A DNA stretch of 64,000 nt, taken from DASVWZ01 sp963715675 (GTDB lineage: Bacteria; Acidobacteriota; Terriglobia; Terriglobales; Acidobacteriaceae). The stretch lies in contig OY970265.1 of the NCBI GenBank assembly GCA_963715675.1, positions 1,054,001-1,118,000 of the forward strand, given 5' to 3'. The translations under genes and the position numbers were made by a program. The notes below the pieces were generated by a model that saw only the letters and a program-made list of their open reading frames with translations, had not been told where the DNA came from and did not search any database. Below, one piece after another: positions 41,842 through 50,969 of the stretch (position 1 is its first letter; every line of letters starts with the position of its first letter).

Positions 41842-43014
41842 CTATGCCCGTGCCGCCGCGACCACCTTTTCCGCCGCGTCCTTCATGGTTTCGGCCACGG
41901 TAAAATTCAAGCCGGATTGCCTGAGAATCTCGCGTCCCGCTTCCACGTTGGTGCCTTCCAGGCGCAGTATGATCGGCAATTGGATGTTGGTTTTCCGCGC
42001 CGCTTCGACCACGCCGGTGGCCAGCATATCCACCCGCAGGATGCCGCCGAAGATGTTAATCAGCACGGCCTTCACATTCTTGTCGCTCAGCAGAATTTCG
42101 AACGCATGGGTCACCTGCTCGGAGTTTGCGCCTCCGCCGACATCAAGAAAGTTGGCGGGCATGCCGCCGGCGTACTTGATGATGTCCATCGTGGCCATGG
42201 CCAGTCCGGCGCCGTTCACCATGCAGCCCACCGTGCCGTCGAGCTTGATGTAATTCAGGTTGTACTTGGAGGCCTCGACTTCCAAAGGATCTTCTTCCGT
42301 AATGTCGCGCAGTTCGCGAACGTCAGGATGGCGGAACAATGCGTTGTCGTCGAAGTTGATTTTGGCATCGAGGGCAAACAGGCGGCCGTCGGTGCAACTG
42401 ATAAAGGGATTGATTTCCATCAGCGAAGAATCCGTTTCCAGAAACGCGCGATATAGCGCCGTCATAAACTTTACGGCTTCGCCAAGCTGCTGCGGCTTGA
42501 GGCCGAGCTTGAATGCCAGTTTGCGCGCCTGAAACGCCTCCAAACCCTGTCCGGGGGCGACGTGTTCTTTGAGAATGGCATCGGGATTCCCGGCGGCGAC
42601 CTGCTCGATTTCCATGCCACCGGCGGCCGATGCCATAAACACGGGCCGGGCCTCGATGCGGTCGATCACAATGCCAAGATAAAGTTCTTTCTCAATGGGC
42701 AGAGTTTCCTCAATCAGCAGGCGGCGGACGAGGCGGCCCTCAGGACCAGTCTGGTGGGTGATCAGCGTCATCCCCAGGATCTTGCCCGCAAGATCGGCCG
42801 CTTCGGCCACGGAGTGGGCAATCTTCACCCCGCCGCCTTTGCCACGGCCTCCGGCATGAATCTGGGCCTTTACCACGACTCCGCTGGCGCCCGCGTCGAA
42901 CAGGTGTTTTGCGATGGCTTCGGCCTGCTCACGCGTTTCCGCCATCTCTCCGCGCGGCACGGCGACTCCATACTTCTTCAGGATTCCCTTGGCCTGATAC
43001 TCATGAATTTTCAT
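41842..43014 (-). CDS. sucC: Succinyl-CoA synthetase beta subunit
   Basis: Start placed at 43014 (MKIHEYQAKGILKKYGV), the universal SucC N-terminus, with AGGA upstream; the frame extends to 43074. The 390-residue product has the ATP-grasp domain (GVVVKAQIHAGGRGKGGGVK), MEINPFISCTDGRLFALDAK and the CoA-ligase-type part with VNIFGG-like LINIFGGILRVDMLATGVVE. It partners SucD. The two genes are a conserved pair. Confidence 0.95.
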   Translation of the reverse strand: MKIHEYQAKGILKKYGVAVPRGEMAETREQAEAIAKHLFDAGASGVVVKAQIHAGGRGKGGGVKIAHSVAEAADLAGKILGMTLITHQTGPEGRLVRRLLIEETLPIEKELYLGIVIDRIEARPVFMASAAGGMEIEQVAAGNPDAILKEHVAPGQGLEAFQARKLAFKLGLKPQQLGEAVKFMTALYRAFLETDSSLMEINPFISCTDGRLFALDAKINFDDNALFRHPDVRELRDITEEDPLEVEASKYNLNYIKLDGTVGCMVNGAGLAMATMDIIKYAGGMPANFLDVGGGANSEQVTHAFEILLSDKNVKAVLINIFGGILRVDMLATGVVEAARKTNIQLPIILRLEGTNVEAGREILRQSGLNFTVAETMKDAAEKVVAAARA

Positions 43015-43160
43015 AATGATTCCTAAACATACGGTAGGACTCGCTTGCGGCTTCAAACTGCGGGCAGCAAACACTTGATTCTATAGAACGGTGCCAGATA
43101 CGGCAAACGTAAGCCGTCACATCGGTGCGTGATTTGGGTCTCACAGTGCTGTTTTGGCCT

Positions 43161-43176
43161 GGTGACTGCTGTCACC
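43161..43176. repeat. Short hairpin upstream of trpD
   Basis: GGTGAC and GTCACC flank a TGCT loop within a ~245-base gap between divergent sucC and trpD. GGCC words lie on both sides. It could be an operator or leader hairpin; no further evidence. Confidence 0.35.
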
Positions 43177-43259
43177 TTGGCCACTGGTCCTGGGGCTGGC
43201 CGGTGGCCCCGTTCATGGGATAATCGCTAACGGGAAAAGGCCGCAGATCTACTATCGAC

Positions 43260-44312
43260 ATGATCCTGGACGCCCTGCATCGCATTGCCAACCATCGCCA
43301 GTCGCTCTCGCGCGAAGAGGCGCGGGAGCTCATGACGGAGGTTCTGTCGGGCCGTTGCACCGACGCGCAGATTGCCGCGCTGCTGGTCGGGCTGCACATG
43401 AAGGGCGAAAGCGTGCAAGAGATTGTCGGGTTCGCCGAAGCCATCCGCGCCGCTGCGGCGCCGCTTCATCTTCACCAGGATTCGGCGGTTGACGTCAGCG
43501 GCACCGAACGCGATGCCCTGGTCGACACCTGCGGCACCGGCGGCGATACCAGCGGTACTTTCAATATCTCGACAGCGACAGCGCTGGTCGCTGCTGGCGC
43601 GGGACTGCGGGTGGCCAAGCATGGCAACCGCAGTGTTACATCGAGGTGCGGCTCCGCCGACGTGATGGAAGCGCTTGGAGTGAAAGTCGATCTGCCTGCC
43701 GCGCGTCTCGCCACTTGCTTGCACGAGATTGGCATCGCATTTCTTTTCGCGCCGGCCATTCATTCCGCGATGAAATACGTCCAGCCTGCGCGCCGGGAAC
43801 TGCGTCTGCGGACCGTATTCAACCTGCTCGGCCCGCTGACCAATCCGGCACGGGCCTCGGCGCAGGTGGTCGGAGTTTATTCCGCTGCGCTGGTGGAGAA
43901 GCTAGCCGAAGCGCTAAACCTGTTGGGATTGCGACGCGCGCTCGTCGTGCACGGGCTGGATGGGCTAGATGAAATCACGATCACCGGCCCGACGCGAATT
44001 GCGGAAGTCCGAGGGGGAAGTGTGCGCAGTTACGAAGTCACTCCGGAAGAGTTCGGAATGAAGCGCGCCCGGCTCGAAGATATTTCCGGGGGCGACGCCG
44101 CTGAAAATGCTGTGATCATCCGGGAGGTCCTGGCCGGGAAGAAATCGCCATGCAGGGACGTGGTGCTGCTGAATGCCGCAGGGGCGCTGGTCGCGGCAGG
44201 GAAGGCAGATCATTTGAAGGACGCGTTGCCGTTGGCGGTGAAATCGATCGACTCGGGTGCGGCAGAGGCCAAACTCGTAGCGCTGGTACGATTTACGAAT
44301 ACACAGGGCTGA
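43260..44312 (+). CDS. trpD: Anthranilate phosphoribosyltransferase
   Basis: The 350-residue product has the PRPP-binding motif DTCGTGGDTSGTFNIST, VAKHGNRSVTSRCGSADVMEALG and HGLDGLDEIT, all typical of TrpD. It transfers phosphoribose to anthranilate in tryptophan synthesis. No other trp biosynthesis gene is near (trpS lies 15 kb away). Start as given; a ribosome site is weak. Confidence 0.93.
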   Translation: MILDALHRIANHRQSLSREEARELMTEVLSGRCTDAQIAALLVGLHMKGESVQEIVGFAEAIRAAAAPLHLHQDSAVDVSGTERDALVDTCGTGGDTSGTFNISTATALVAAGAGLRVAKHGNRSVTSRCGSADVMEALGVKVDLPAARLATCLHEIGIAFLFAPAIHSAMKYVQPARRELRLRTVFNLLGPLTNPARASAQVVGVYSAALVEKLAEALNLLGLRRALVVHGLDGLDEITITGPTRIAEVRGGSVRSYEVTPEEFGMKRARLEDISGGDAAENAVIIREVLAGKKSPCRDVVLLNAAGALVAAGKADHLKDALPLAVKSIDSGAAEAKLVALVRFTNTQG

Positions 44313-44389
44313 GGGGAGGGGTCGCCGCGCCTTCGCGAGTTCCACGGGATATAGACTGGCCTGAGACTGATCAAACGGGTGGGCAACTG

Positions 44390-45004
44390 GTGACCAAGTT
44401 TTCCAATGCGAAGGAAGCCAAGGAGTTTTTAGTCTCAAGAATCAATACCGAGGCACAACTCGAAGGCATTCCGCTGACGGACATAGAGCGTAAAGAACTG
44501 TACCTGTCCGAAACCGCTTGGACAATACCAGACATGTTGCAGGTGAACGAGGAGTTCGAGCGAGACTTCGATCAGGACGAGTACGAGGCGAAGATCGTCG
44601 GCCTGATTAAGAGGGCCTGCAAAAGGGACCGACGAGACGATCCCGAACACGGAAAGTTGTGGTCTGAAGCAACTCGAACTCTCAGCCGAGAAGACCATTA
44701 CATTCTTGTGATGACTAGACGGGCAGGTGTGTCATCCCGGCCCCGCGGTGACATGGCGAAGCTGCTAGGAACGGCCTTTGCCTTGATAGCTGTCCTTTTT
44801 TGTGTAATAGGAGTCGCCGACCATTTCAATATCGACGTGAGCCACGGAGCGGTGAAGTTCTATGAATGGGCTATTGCCGTTGCAGTGGTACTTGCCTACT
44901 ACCTAGCGTTGATGGTGCTAGGCCGGAAAAGAACTAACGACCTACTCGGAAGAATCGTAGAAGAAAGTATCGCTCGTTTCGTGCGAACAAAACAACGCAA
45001 ATAG
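44390..45004 (+). CDS. Two-TM membrane protein of unknown function
   Basis: GTG at 44390 is chosen because the preceding in-frame stretch overlaps trpD and reads as shadow sequence. The ~204-residue product has an acidic/charged cytoplasmic-looking N-terminal part (FSNAKEAKEFLVSRI, EFERDFDQDEYEAKIVGLIK). Two hydrophobic segments follow (LLGTAFALIAVLFCVIGVAD and WAIAVAVVLAYYLALMVLG) and a basic tail. I have seen similar N-termini in acidobacterial hypothetical proteins but know no function. Base composition looks lower in GC than neighbours. Confidence 0.7.
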   Translation: MTKFSNAKEAKEFLVSRINTEAQLEGIPLTDIERKELYLSETAWTIPDMLQVNEEFERDFDQDEYEAKIVGLIKRACKRDRRDDPEHGKLWSEATRTLSREDHYILVMTRRAGVSSRPRGDMAKLLGTAFALIAVLFCVIGVADHFNIDVSHGAVKFYEWAIAVAVVLAYYLALMVLGRKRTNDLLGRIVEESIARFVRTKQRK

Positions 45005-45026
45005 AGCTCAGTTTGCAATCCCCAGC

Positions 45027-45506
45027 TTATTTCCCGGCTTCTTTCTTCAGCCGCTCAATCTGCGCCAGGTGGTTTGCCCCATGCACCGACATTCTTTCGA
45101 CCATGTCGGCGACGGTCACGTCCTTCTTGAGTTCCGGATGATAGGCCGACTTCTTCAGGTCAGCCGCGTTGAGCCGGCGCAGCAGTTGCAGGTTGGCATG
45201 CCGATTCAGTCCGTACAACGCAACCAGTTCCGCCGGAGAAGATTGCAGATACCCCAGACTCCTGGCCCACGCATCCTGATCGATCGGCGCAATCACCGGC
45301 TTGGCGTCGGCCAGCATCTGCCGAATCCGGTGAGCATAGATCATTTCCACATCAGCTAAATGACCCAGCACTTCCAGAACGCACCATTTCTCTGGCGACG
45401 GCTTATATCGCAGCACCTTGTCCGACAAGCCGGAAACCGCCGCCGCGATTTCCTTCGGACTCTTTTCCGCAATGTCGAGATGCTTCTTGAGTTCAGCTTC
45501 AGTCAT
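45027..45506 (-). CDS. DinB-family protein
   Basis: Start placed at 45506 (MTEAELKKHLDIAEKSP); the frame extends six codons upstream. The ~159-residue product is a four-helix bundle of the DinB/YfiT type, with KWCVLEVLGHLADVEMIYAHRI and MSVHGANHLAQIERL supplying the usual three-histidine metal site. Members act in thiol transfer or stress responses, but this one has no specific assignment. Confidence 0.85.
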   Translation of the reverse strand: MTEAELKKHLDIAEKSPKEIAAAVSGLSDKVLRYKPSPEKWCVLEVLGHLADVEMIYAHRIRQMLADAKPVIAPIDQDAWARSLGYLQSSPAELVALYGLNRHANLQLLRRLNAADLKKSAYHPELKKDVTVADMVERMSVHGANHLAQIERLKKEAGK

Positions 45507-45611
45507 AGGAAATCCACTGAGCAATTGGGTAATCGGGCAATTGAGTAATTCTTGAGAATGTCCGGTTGCTTCAAACTACTCAATTACACAATTACTCAAT
45601 CACCAAATTAC
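45507..45611. repeat. ATTGAGTAAT/ATTACTCAAT self-complementary repeat
   Basis: ATTGAGTAAT (45540-45549) and ATTACTCAAT (45591-45600) are exact reverse complements. The left arm also has GCAATTGGGTAATCGGGCAATTG and the right arm CAATTACACAATTACTC and AAATTACTCACTC, so a degenerate word is repeated on each arm. It is strikingly AT-rich compared with flanking genes. Confidence 0.65.
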
Positions 45612-47045
45612 TCACTCAATCCTGACTTTCTGCATCCATTGTGCCACTTGCACGTTCCAGCCAAGGTCCTTGGTCATTGTGTCCCGTAATTGCGAAGCTG
45701 CCGACGGTTCGCCGTGCACCAGAAACGTTGCCGCGGGTTTCTTGGGAAAAGTATGCAGCCACTGCAGCAGTTCGGGCGTATCGGCATGATCGCTGAACTG
45801 TTCGAAAACCGCGATCTGCGCCCGGATCGGCACAATCTCTCCGAAAATCTTCACTTCGGGTGCGCCGCTTTTGATGGTGAATCCGCGGGTGCCGGGGGCT
45901 TGAAACCCAATGAAGATCACGGTATTTCTGGGATCGGGCAATCTCTGGGCAAGGTGATGTTGAATGCGTCCGCCGGTCACCATGCCGCTGGACGAAACGA
46001 TAATCGACGGGACCCTGGAGGTGTTGATCTTTTTCGATTGTTCGGGCGTTAAAGCAAACGTGAAGCTGGGCCATTCCAGCGGCGAGCCGTAGCGGGCGAT
46101 CAGATCCCGAGTCTCGTCGCTGTATTCCTCGGTGTGCTTCAGGAAAATCTCGACTGCCTTAATCGCCATCGGGCTGTCGCAGAACACCGGGAGCCTGGGA
46201 GCCTGTCCCGACTCCATCAGTTCCTTGAGTATGAAAAGAAATTTCTGGGTGCGCTCCACGGCGAAGGCCGGAACGATAACGCTACCACCACGTTCGACGG
46301 TTTGCCGGATCACGGCCGCGAGCTGCGGGCGAGGATCGTCCGTGGGATGCTCACGGTTGCCATAGGTGGATTCCATGATCACGACATCCGCGGTTTCGCC
46401 TTCGGTCGGCCCGGAATGCACAACCTTTCCGGGGGCAACGTTGCGGTTGCGCACCCGGCCAATATCTCCGGTGAACAGCAGACGGCGGGTCCTGCCGTTG
46501 GTCTTCAGACTCACTTCCGCCATGGAAGATCCCAGGATGTGAGCAGCTCTCACGAAACGAAAGGAAAGCCCCGGGGAAAGCTGCTTGTCCTCGCCGAACT
46601 TTACCGGGCGAAAATACTTCAGACTTTCCTGCGCCTCTTCGAGGGTGTACAGAGGAAGCGCGGGATCGTGTTTCGACTTTTTCTGCTTGTTGTAGAACGC
46701 CGCGTCTTCTTCCTGGAGGTGGCCGGAATCGGGCAGCAGGATACCGCACAGATCAATGGTCGCAGGCGTGGCGTAAATCGGGCCGCGGAAGCCTTCCTTC
46801 ACCAGGCGCGGGATCCATCCGCAGTGATCGATGTGGGCGTGGGTCAGCACCACCGCGTCGATCTCCCGGGCCGGAATGGGCGTGTCCTGCCAGTTGCGTT
46901 CCCGCCATTCTTTCTGTCCCTGGAACATGCCACAGTCGATCAGGGCCTGGAAGCCGCTCTGTCCACTGGAATCAGAGGAGGTGTTGATCAGATGTTTGGA
47001 GCCGGTGACGGTTCCGGCGGCGCCAAGAAATTGGATGTAGGCCAA
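45612..47045 (-). CDS. Metallo-beta-lactamase/beta-CASP RNase-like protein
   Basis: The 477-residue product has the MBL motifs VVLTHAHIDHCGWIPRL (HxHxDH), the His of RAAHILGSSMAEV and Asp of LLFTGDIGR. The beta-CASP region follows (VIMESTYGNREHP, IVPAFAVERTQ, IIVSSSGMVTGGRIQHHL), with a final FLVHGEPSAA. This set is found in RNA-processing beta-CASP nucleases (CPSF73-like/YSH1-type). It probably processes RNA in the cytoplasm; the exact substrate is unknown. Confidence 0.88.
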   Translation of the reverse strand: MAYIQFLGAAGTVTGSKHLINTSSDSSGQSGFQALIDCGMFQGQKEWRERNWQDTPIPAREIDAVVLTHAHIDHCGWIPRLVKEGFRGPIYATPATIDLCGILLPDSGHLQEEDAAFYNKQKKSKHDPALPLYTLEEAQESLKYFRPVKFGEDKQLSPGLSFRFVRAAHILGSSMAEVSLKTNGRTRRLLFTGDIGRVRNRNVAPGKVVHSGPTEGETADVVIMESTYGNREHPTDDPRPQLAAVIRQTVERGGSVIVPAFAVERTQKFLFILKELMESGQAPRLPVFCDSPMAIKAVEIFLKHTEEYSDETRDLIARYGSPLEWPSFTFALTPEQSKKINTSRVPSIIVSSSGMVTGGRIQHHLAQRLPDPRNTVIFIGFQAPGTRGFTIKSGAPEVKIFGEIVPIRAQIAVFEQFSDHADTPELLQWLHTFPKKPAATFLVHGEPSAASQLRDTMTKDLGWNVQVAQWMQKVRIE

Positions 47046-47089
47046 AAAAACCTCCGCTTGCAGAAGCTTAGGATAACATCCGGTGATCG

Positions 47090-47186
47090 GGACGCCTGGT
47101 CATCGGGTGATTTGGACTCGCCTGGTCGCCTCACCATCAATTGTGCTCAGATCATCCGATGACCCGATGGTCAGATCACCGGGTTC
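47090..47186. repeat. CATCGG/CCGATG self-complementary repeat
   Basis: The left arm reads GGTGATCGGGACGCCTGGTC followed by ATCGGGTGATT; the right arm CAGATCATCCGATGACCCG followed by ATGGTCAGATCACCGGG. The two are roughly reverse complementary, with GGTCATCGG matching CCGATGACC exactly. The same word is in the gap at 14321-14414. Confidence 0.6.
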
Positions 47187-48881
47187 TCAGCGCCGTTCAA
47201 TTTTGTAGCTGTTGTTGGTCATATCGCTTTCCGGCACGCTGCCGTCGTTGACGAGGACCTCCTCAGGCAGAGCAGGCGAGTCGATGCGAATGGAAGCTTT
47301 CGATTTGGCGTGGACCTCAAGCCGCCGCGTGATATCCTTGCCCGGCATTCGCAGCGTGATCGGCACTTCGGCGCCCGCGTCGCCCAGATCCTCGATTTCG
47401 ACGGTTACCATGTACCCGCCCGTCGCGACCTCGCGCGGGTAAACCGACGTGACACGAAAATCGGGCAGCCCACGGTCATGGTAGACCCAATCGTCAAAAA
47501 ACCACTGCAAATCGCGATGGCTGCGCGCCTGAATCAAGCGCTGCATGTAGGCCGCATCCTTATCATCGGCAGCGTGGTAGTCGACCAGAGCTTCGATGGG
47601 CAGGTTGCCTGACGTGTCCTTCAGCATCCACCAAACGTACATCGCCTTGGTCTGCAGTTGCAGGTCGACTGGCCCATTGATCAAGGAATGTGCAGTTTGC
47701 CATTCGGTGCCGGACTTTTCGCCGGCTGGTTTCTCCGCTTCAATAAGGCCTGTCGCATGCGCTTTAAGATAGTCGAGTGCCGCTTGCCGTCCTTGCTGCG
47801 CTTCAATAAATGCCGCCTGCGCGTAATGGGCAAGCCCTTCCTGAATCCAGGCTCGGGGCGACAGCACCATGTGCCGGGCCTTGGCGTAAACAATGTTCAA
47901 CTCCACGTCATTTGTGACGGGAAGGGTGAGTGGTGTAAGCAGCATCCCGGCGGTGACAAACGGTACCGCATCCGAATCGGGCAGCCCCAGAATCTCAACA
48001 CTCTCTGAACCGCGTCCCACCGGAGGCATACTCAAATCGATCTGCGTAGCGAGTTCGCCATAAACCTTCGCTGCCTCTTCCTGGCCTGGCAGGTGCAGTA
48101 CGCTCAGGAAATCTTTCGGCGTAATCTTCTGATAATCGGCTAGGACGAATGTGGGGACATCGACCCCAGGCCTTACCATGCCGAATGCCGCGAATTTTGC
48201 GATGCCTGGGTCGAGGACCACTTCGGCCAGACTCTGAGTGCCACTGAAGTAAATACTTTGCGGCGAAGTCGATTCGAACAACAGGTCCATCGTCGTATCA
48301 AAATGCTTCGCCTTCCATCGTCCGACTGCTTCGGGGACGCTGTCGCCGTCGGAAAGGCTAGCTCCTTCGGTCGCTACCGGGTACCAGGCCACATACCCGA
48401 TACCGCGAACCGCCGTGAACGACTTGCTGATTCGATCCCAGTCGCTGTGCCTGGCCTTCTCTTCGGGGGCGCCCATGCGAGTCAAACGTGTTACATCGAG
48501 CGGAATCACGCCTTCGTAGCCGACCTCGAGTTCCAAGGTCCCTCGCGGCGGAATCGCTTGCGGAAGGGGCACCACGGCCTCCGCGAGTGCGCCCGTGTGA
48601 TCAATGTCGGAAGCGTAGGTGTGGGAAGTAAACTCGGTGGGCTTCCCGGAAATCTTGATGGAGCGCCAGTTCAAGGTCGAGGAAATCTGCAGGACCAGGT
48701 TTTTTTGCGGGAATGCGGAGTCATTCCGCAGTGCAATTCTCCCGCGCACCCCGAGCCGTTGTTGCTCGGGCTCGATTCGAACGTCAAGGTTGTAGCTGGT
48801 GAAGGTGAATGCCTCGCGATCAATGGCGAACGCGGGGGAAAGCAAACCACAGAGGACACAGAGCACACGAAGTGATCTCAT
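47187..48881 (-). CDS. M1-type aminopeptidase-like secreted protein lacking HEXXH
   Basis: Start placed at 48881, where a signal peptide begins (MRSLRVLCVLCGLLSPAFA). The 564-residue product has an M1-like N-terminal beta domain (FTSYNLDVRIEPEQQRLGVRG) and, around residue 330, the stretch AWIQEGLAHYAQAAF. This resembles the helix carrying the M1 glutamate ligand (WLNEGFA type), but the zinc motif HEXXH is not present upstream, where VYAKARHMVLSPR stands instead. It is probably an inactive or non-zinc relative, acting outside the cytoplasm. The rlmB gene starts next to it on the same strand with a 4-base overlap. Confidence 0.75.
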   Translation of the reverse strand: MRSLRVLCVLCGLLSPAFAIDREAFTFTSYNLDVRIEPEQQRLGVRGRIALRNDSAFPQKNLVLQISSTLNWRSIKISGKPTEFTSHTYASDIDHTGALAEAVVPLPQAIPPRGTLELEVGYEGVIPLDVTRLTRMGAPEEKARHSDWDRISKSFTAVRGIGYVAWYPVATEGASLSDGDSVPEAVGRWKAKHFDTTMDLLFESTSPQSIYFSGTQSLAEVVLDPGIAKFAAFGMVRPGVDVPTFVLADYQKITPKDFLSVLHLPGQEEAAKVYGELATQIDLSMPPVGRGSESVEILGLPDSDAVPFVTAGMLLTPLTLPVTNDVELNIVYAKARHMVLSPRAWIQEGLAHYAQAAFIEAQQGRQAALDYLKAHATGLIEAEKPAGEKSGTEWQTAHSLINGPVDLQLQTKAMYVWWMLKDTSGNLPIEALVDYHAADDKDAAYMQRLIQARSHRDLQWFFDDWVYHDRGLPDFRVTSVYPREVATGGYMVTVEIEDLGDAGAEVPITLRMPGKDITRRLEVHAKSKASIRIDSPALPEEVLVNDGSVPESDMTNNSYKIERR

Positions 48882-49615
48882 GCAGACTTCTGTCTCCGCT
48901 GGCGCACCACCTCGTACAGAACCACTCCCGCGGCAACCGATACATTGAGCGACGGAACCTTGCCCAGCATTGGAATCGAGACCAGGAAATCGCACTTCTT
49001 CGCCACCAGGTCGTGGACGCCTTTCCCCTCGGCGCCGAGTACGATGGCGCAATCCATGTTGTAGTCGAGGGAATCATACGGCTGCTTGCCGCGCTCATCG
49101 AGGCCGACCGTCCAGATGTTGCGTTCCTTCAGATCCTCGAGGGTGCGGGCGATGTTGGTGACCTTCGCGACCGGCAGGTGCTCGCTTGCTCCCGCCGAAG
49201 CCTTGGTGACGGTTGCAGTTACCCCGACCGCGCGGCGTTCCGGGATAACGACGCCGTCGGCGCCGGCGGCATCAGCGGTTCGCAGGATTGCTCCCAGATT
49301 GTGGGGGTCTTCGATGCCGTCGAGCACCACGATCAGCGAGTGCTTGCCGCGTTTGGCGGCCACCACGTCGTCCAGTTCGTTGTACTGTTTGGCCGAGGTG
49401 ACCGCGACCACTCCCTGATGAGCATTGTTTCCCGCCATGCGGTCGAGCTCGGCCCGTCCCACGAAACGCACTGCTACACCTTGGCGCCGGCACTCGTCGA
49501 CCACACGCTGTAATCGCAGATCGTGCCGCTCTTTGGCCACGCCGACCCAGGCAAATGCGCGCCCGCGAGCTTTGAGGGCTTCCGCAACAGAGTTAATTCC
49601 ATAGATGTAATTCAT
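48878..49615 (-). CDS. rlmB: 23S rRNA 2'-O-methyltransferase, TrmH/RlmB family
   Basis: The 245-residue product has YIYGINSVAEALKARGRAF at the N-terminus (substrate-binding domain) and the SPOUT knot motifs DGIEDPHNLGAILRTADAAG, IVLGAEGKGVHDLV and IPMLGKVPSLNVSVAAGV. This fits RlmB, which methylates G2251 in 23S rRNA. Divergent from the thiolase gene. Confidence 0.92.
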   Translation of the reverse strand: MNYIYGINSVAEALKARGRAFAWVGVAKERHDLRLQRVVDECRRQGVAVRFVGRAELDRMAGNNAHQGVVAVTSAKQYNELDDVVAAKRGKHSLIVVLDGIEDPHNLGAILRTADAAGADGVVIPERRAVGVTATVTKASAGASEHLPVAKVTNIARTLEDLKERNIWTVGLDERGKQPYDSLDYNMDCAIVLGAEGKGVHDLVAKKCDFLVSIPMLGKVPSLNVSVAAGVVLYEVVRQRRQKSA

Positions 49616-49703
49616 GAAGTTTCAGTGTAATGCCTCCGCGCCCGGAGGCGAAGCGGGGGTCGATGCCGTAGTCCGATGTAAACTTAAGAACGAGGAGATC
49701 ATA

Positions 49704-50888
49704 ATGGCCGATGTTTACATTCTTTCCGCGGTGCGCACGCCGATTGGCAAGTTCGGAGGCTCACTGGCCTCGCTGACCGCAGCCGACATGGGTGTAGTCG
49801 CGGCCAAAGCCGCCATGGAGCGGGCCGGAGTTCGTCCGGATCAGATCGAAGAAACGATCTTCGGCAACGCCAGGCAAGCCGGCGGAGGACCGAATGTGGC
49901 CCGCCAGATTTCTGTCCGCAGCGGTGTGCCGCAGGAAGTTCCGGCATATACCGTCAACAAGGCGTGCGCATCGGGAATGAAAACGATTGTCCTGGGATAT
50001 CAGGAAATTGCGACCGGCAACCTGGAATGTGTTTTGGCGGGCGGAACGGAATCGATGTCGCGGCTGCCCTACTATCTCGACGGCGCTCGTTGGGGGTACC
50101 GGCTGGGGAACCAGGAACTGGTGGATGGCATGTACCGCGACGGCTTCTTTTGTCCACTGGCGAAGATGGTGATGGGCGAAACCGCTGAGCTGCTGGCGGA
50201 GCAATACAAGATCACCCGCGATGAGCAGGACGAGTTTGCGCTGTGTTCCCAGACACGGGCGGCGGCGGCAATCGATGCCGGACGGTTCAAAGACGAAATC
50301 ATTGCAGTGACGCTCGAAAGCAAGAAAGGTCCGCAGATTATTGATCGGGATGAACATCCATTCATCGGCGTCTCGCTCGAAAAGATGGCTAAGCTGCCGC
50401 CAGTGTTTTCAAAGACTGGGACCATCACGGCGGGGAACTCGTCCGGCATTACCGATGGGGCAGCGGCGGTTGTTCTGGGCAGCGAACAGTTTGCCACGAA
50501 CAACGGGCTCAAGCCGCTGGCACGTATTTTGGCGGTGAGTTCGGCTGGGGTTGATCCGCGAATCATGGGCATTGGCCCGGTACCCGCCCTCCGCAAGATG
50601 GAAAAGAAGCGCCAGCTTCGTCCTGCGGATTTCGATCTGATCGAGTTGAACGAGGCCTTCGCTGGGCAGGTTCTCGCCTGCGACCGCGAGTTGCATTTGG
50701 ATCGTGGCAAGCTGAACGTAAATGGCGGGGCCATCGCGCTGGGGCACCCCATCGGCTGCAGCGGGACGCGCATCACGGTTACGCTGCTTCATGAAATGCT
50801 CCGGCGCAAAGCCAAGCGTGGCGTAGCAACCTTGTGCGTGAGTGGTGGTATGGGAATGGCGCTGGCCTTGGAAAATACCGCCTCATAA
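49704..50888 (+). CDS. Acetyl-CoA acetyltransferase (thiolase)
   Basis: Start placed at 49704 with GAGGAG upstream; the frame extends to 49614. The 394-residue product has the acyl-accepting cysteine in VNKACASGMK, the His in NVNGGAIALGHPIGCSG, and the base cysteine in LCVSGGMGMA. It catalyses reversible condensation of two acetyl-CoA or thiolytic cleavage; biosynthetic or degradative direction cannot be read from the sequence. No other fatty-acid gene is adjacent. Confidence 0.9.
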   Translation: MADVYILSAVRTPIGKFGGSLASLTAADMGVVAAKAAMERAGVRPDQIEETIFGNARQAGGGPNVARQISVRSGVPQEVPAYTVNKACASGMKTIVLGYQEIATGNLECVLAGGTESMSRLPYYLDGARWGYRLGNQELVDGMYRDGFFCPLAKMVMGETAELLAEQYKITRDEQDEFALCSQTRAAAAIDAGRFKDEIIAVTLESKKGPQIIDRDEHPFIGVSLEKMAKLPPVFSKTGTITAGNSSGITDGAAAVVLGSEQFATNNGLKPLARILAVSSAGVDPRIMGIGPVPALRKMEKKRQLRPADFDLIELNEAFAGQVLACDRELHLDRGKLNVNGGAIALGHPIGCSGTRITVTLLHEMLRRKAKRGVATLCVSGGMGMALALENTAS

Positions 50889-50969
50889 ACTCACCCCGGT
50901 GTGCGATTTCTGGTATTCTGAACAATCGGTAGACGTTTCTTAATTTGTTAACGCCCAAGGAGGAAAGCC

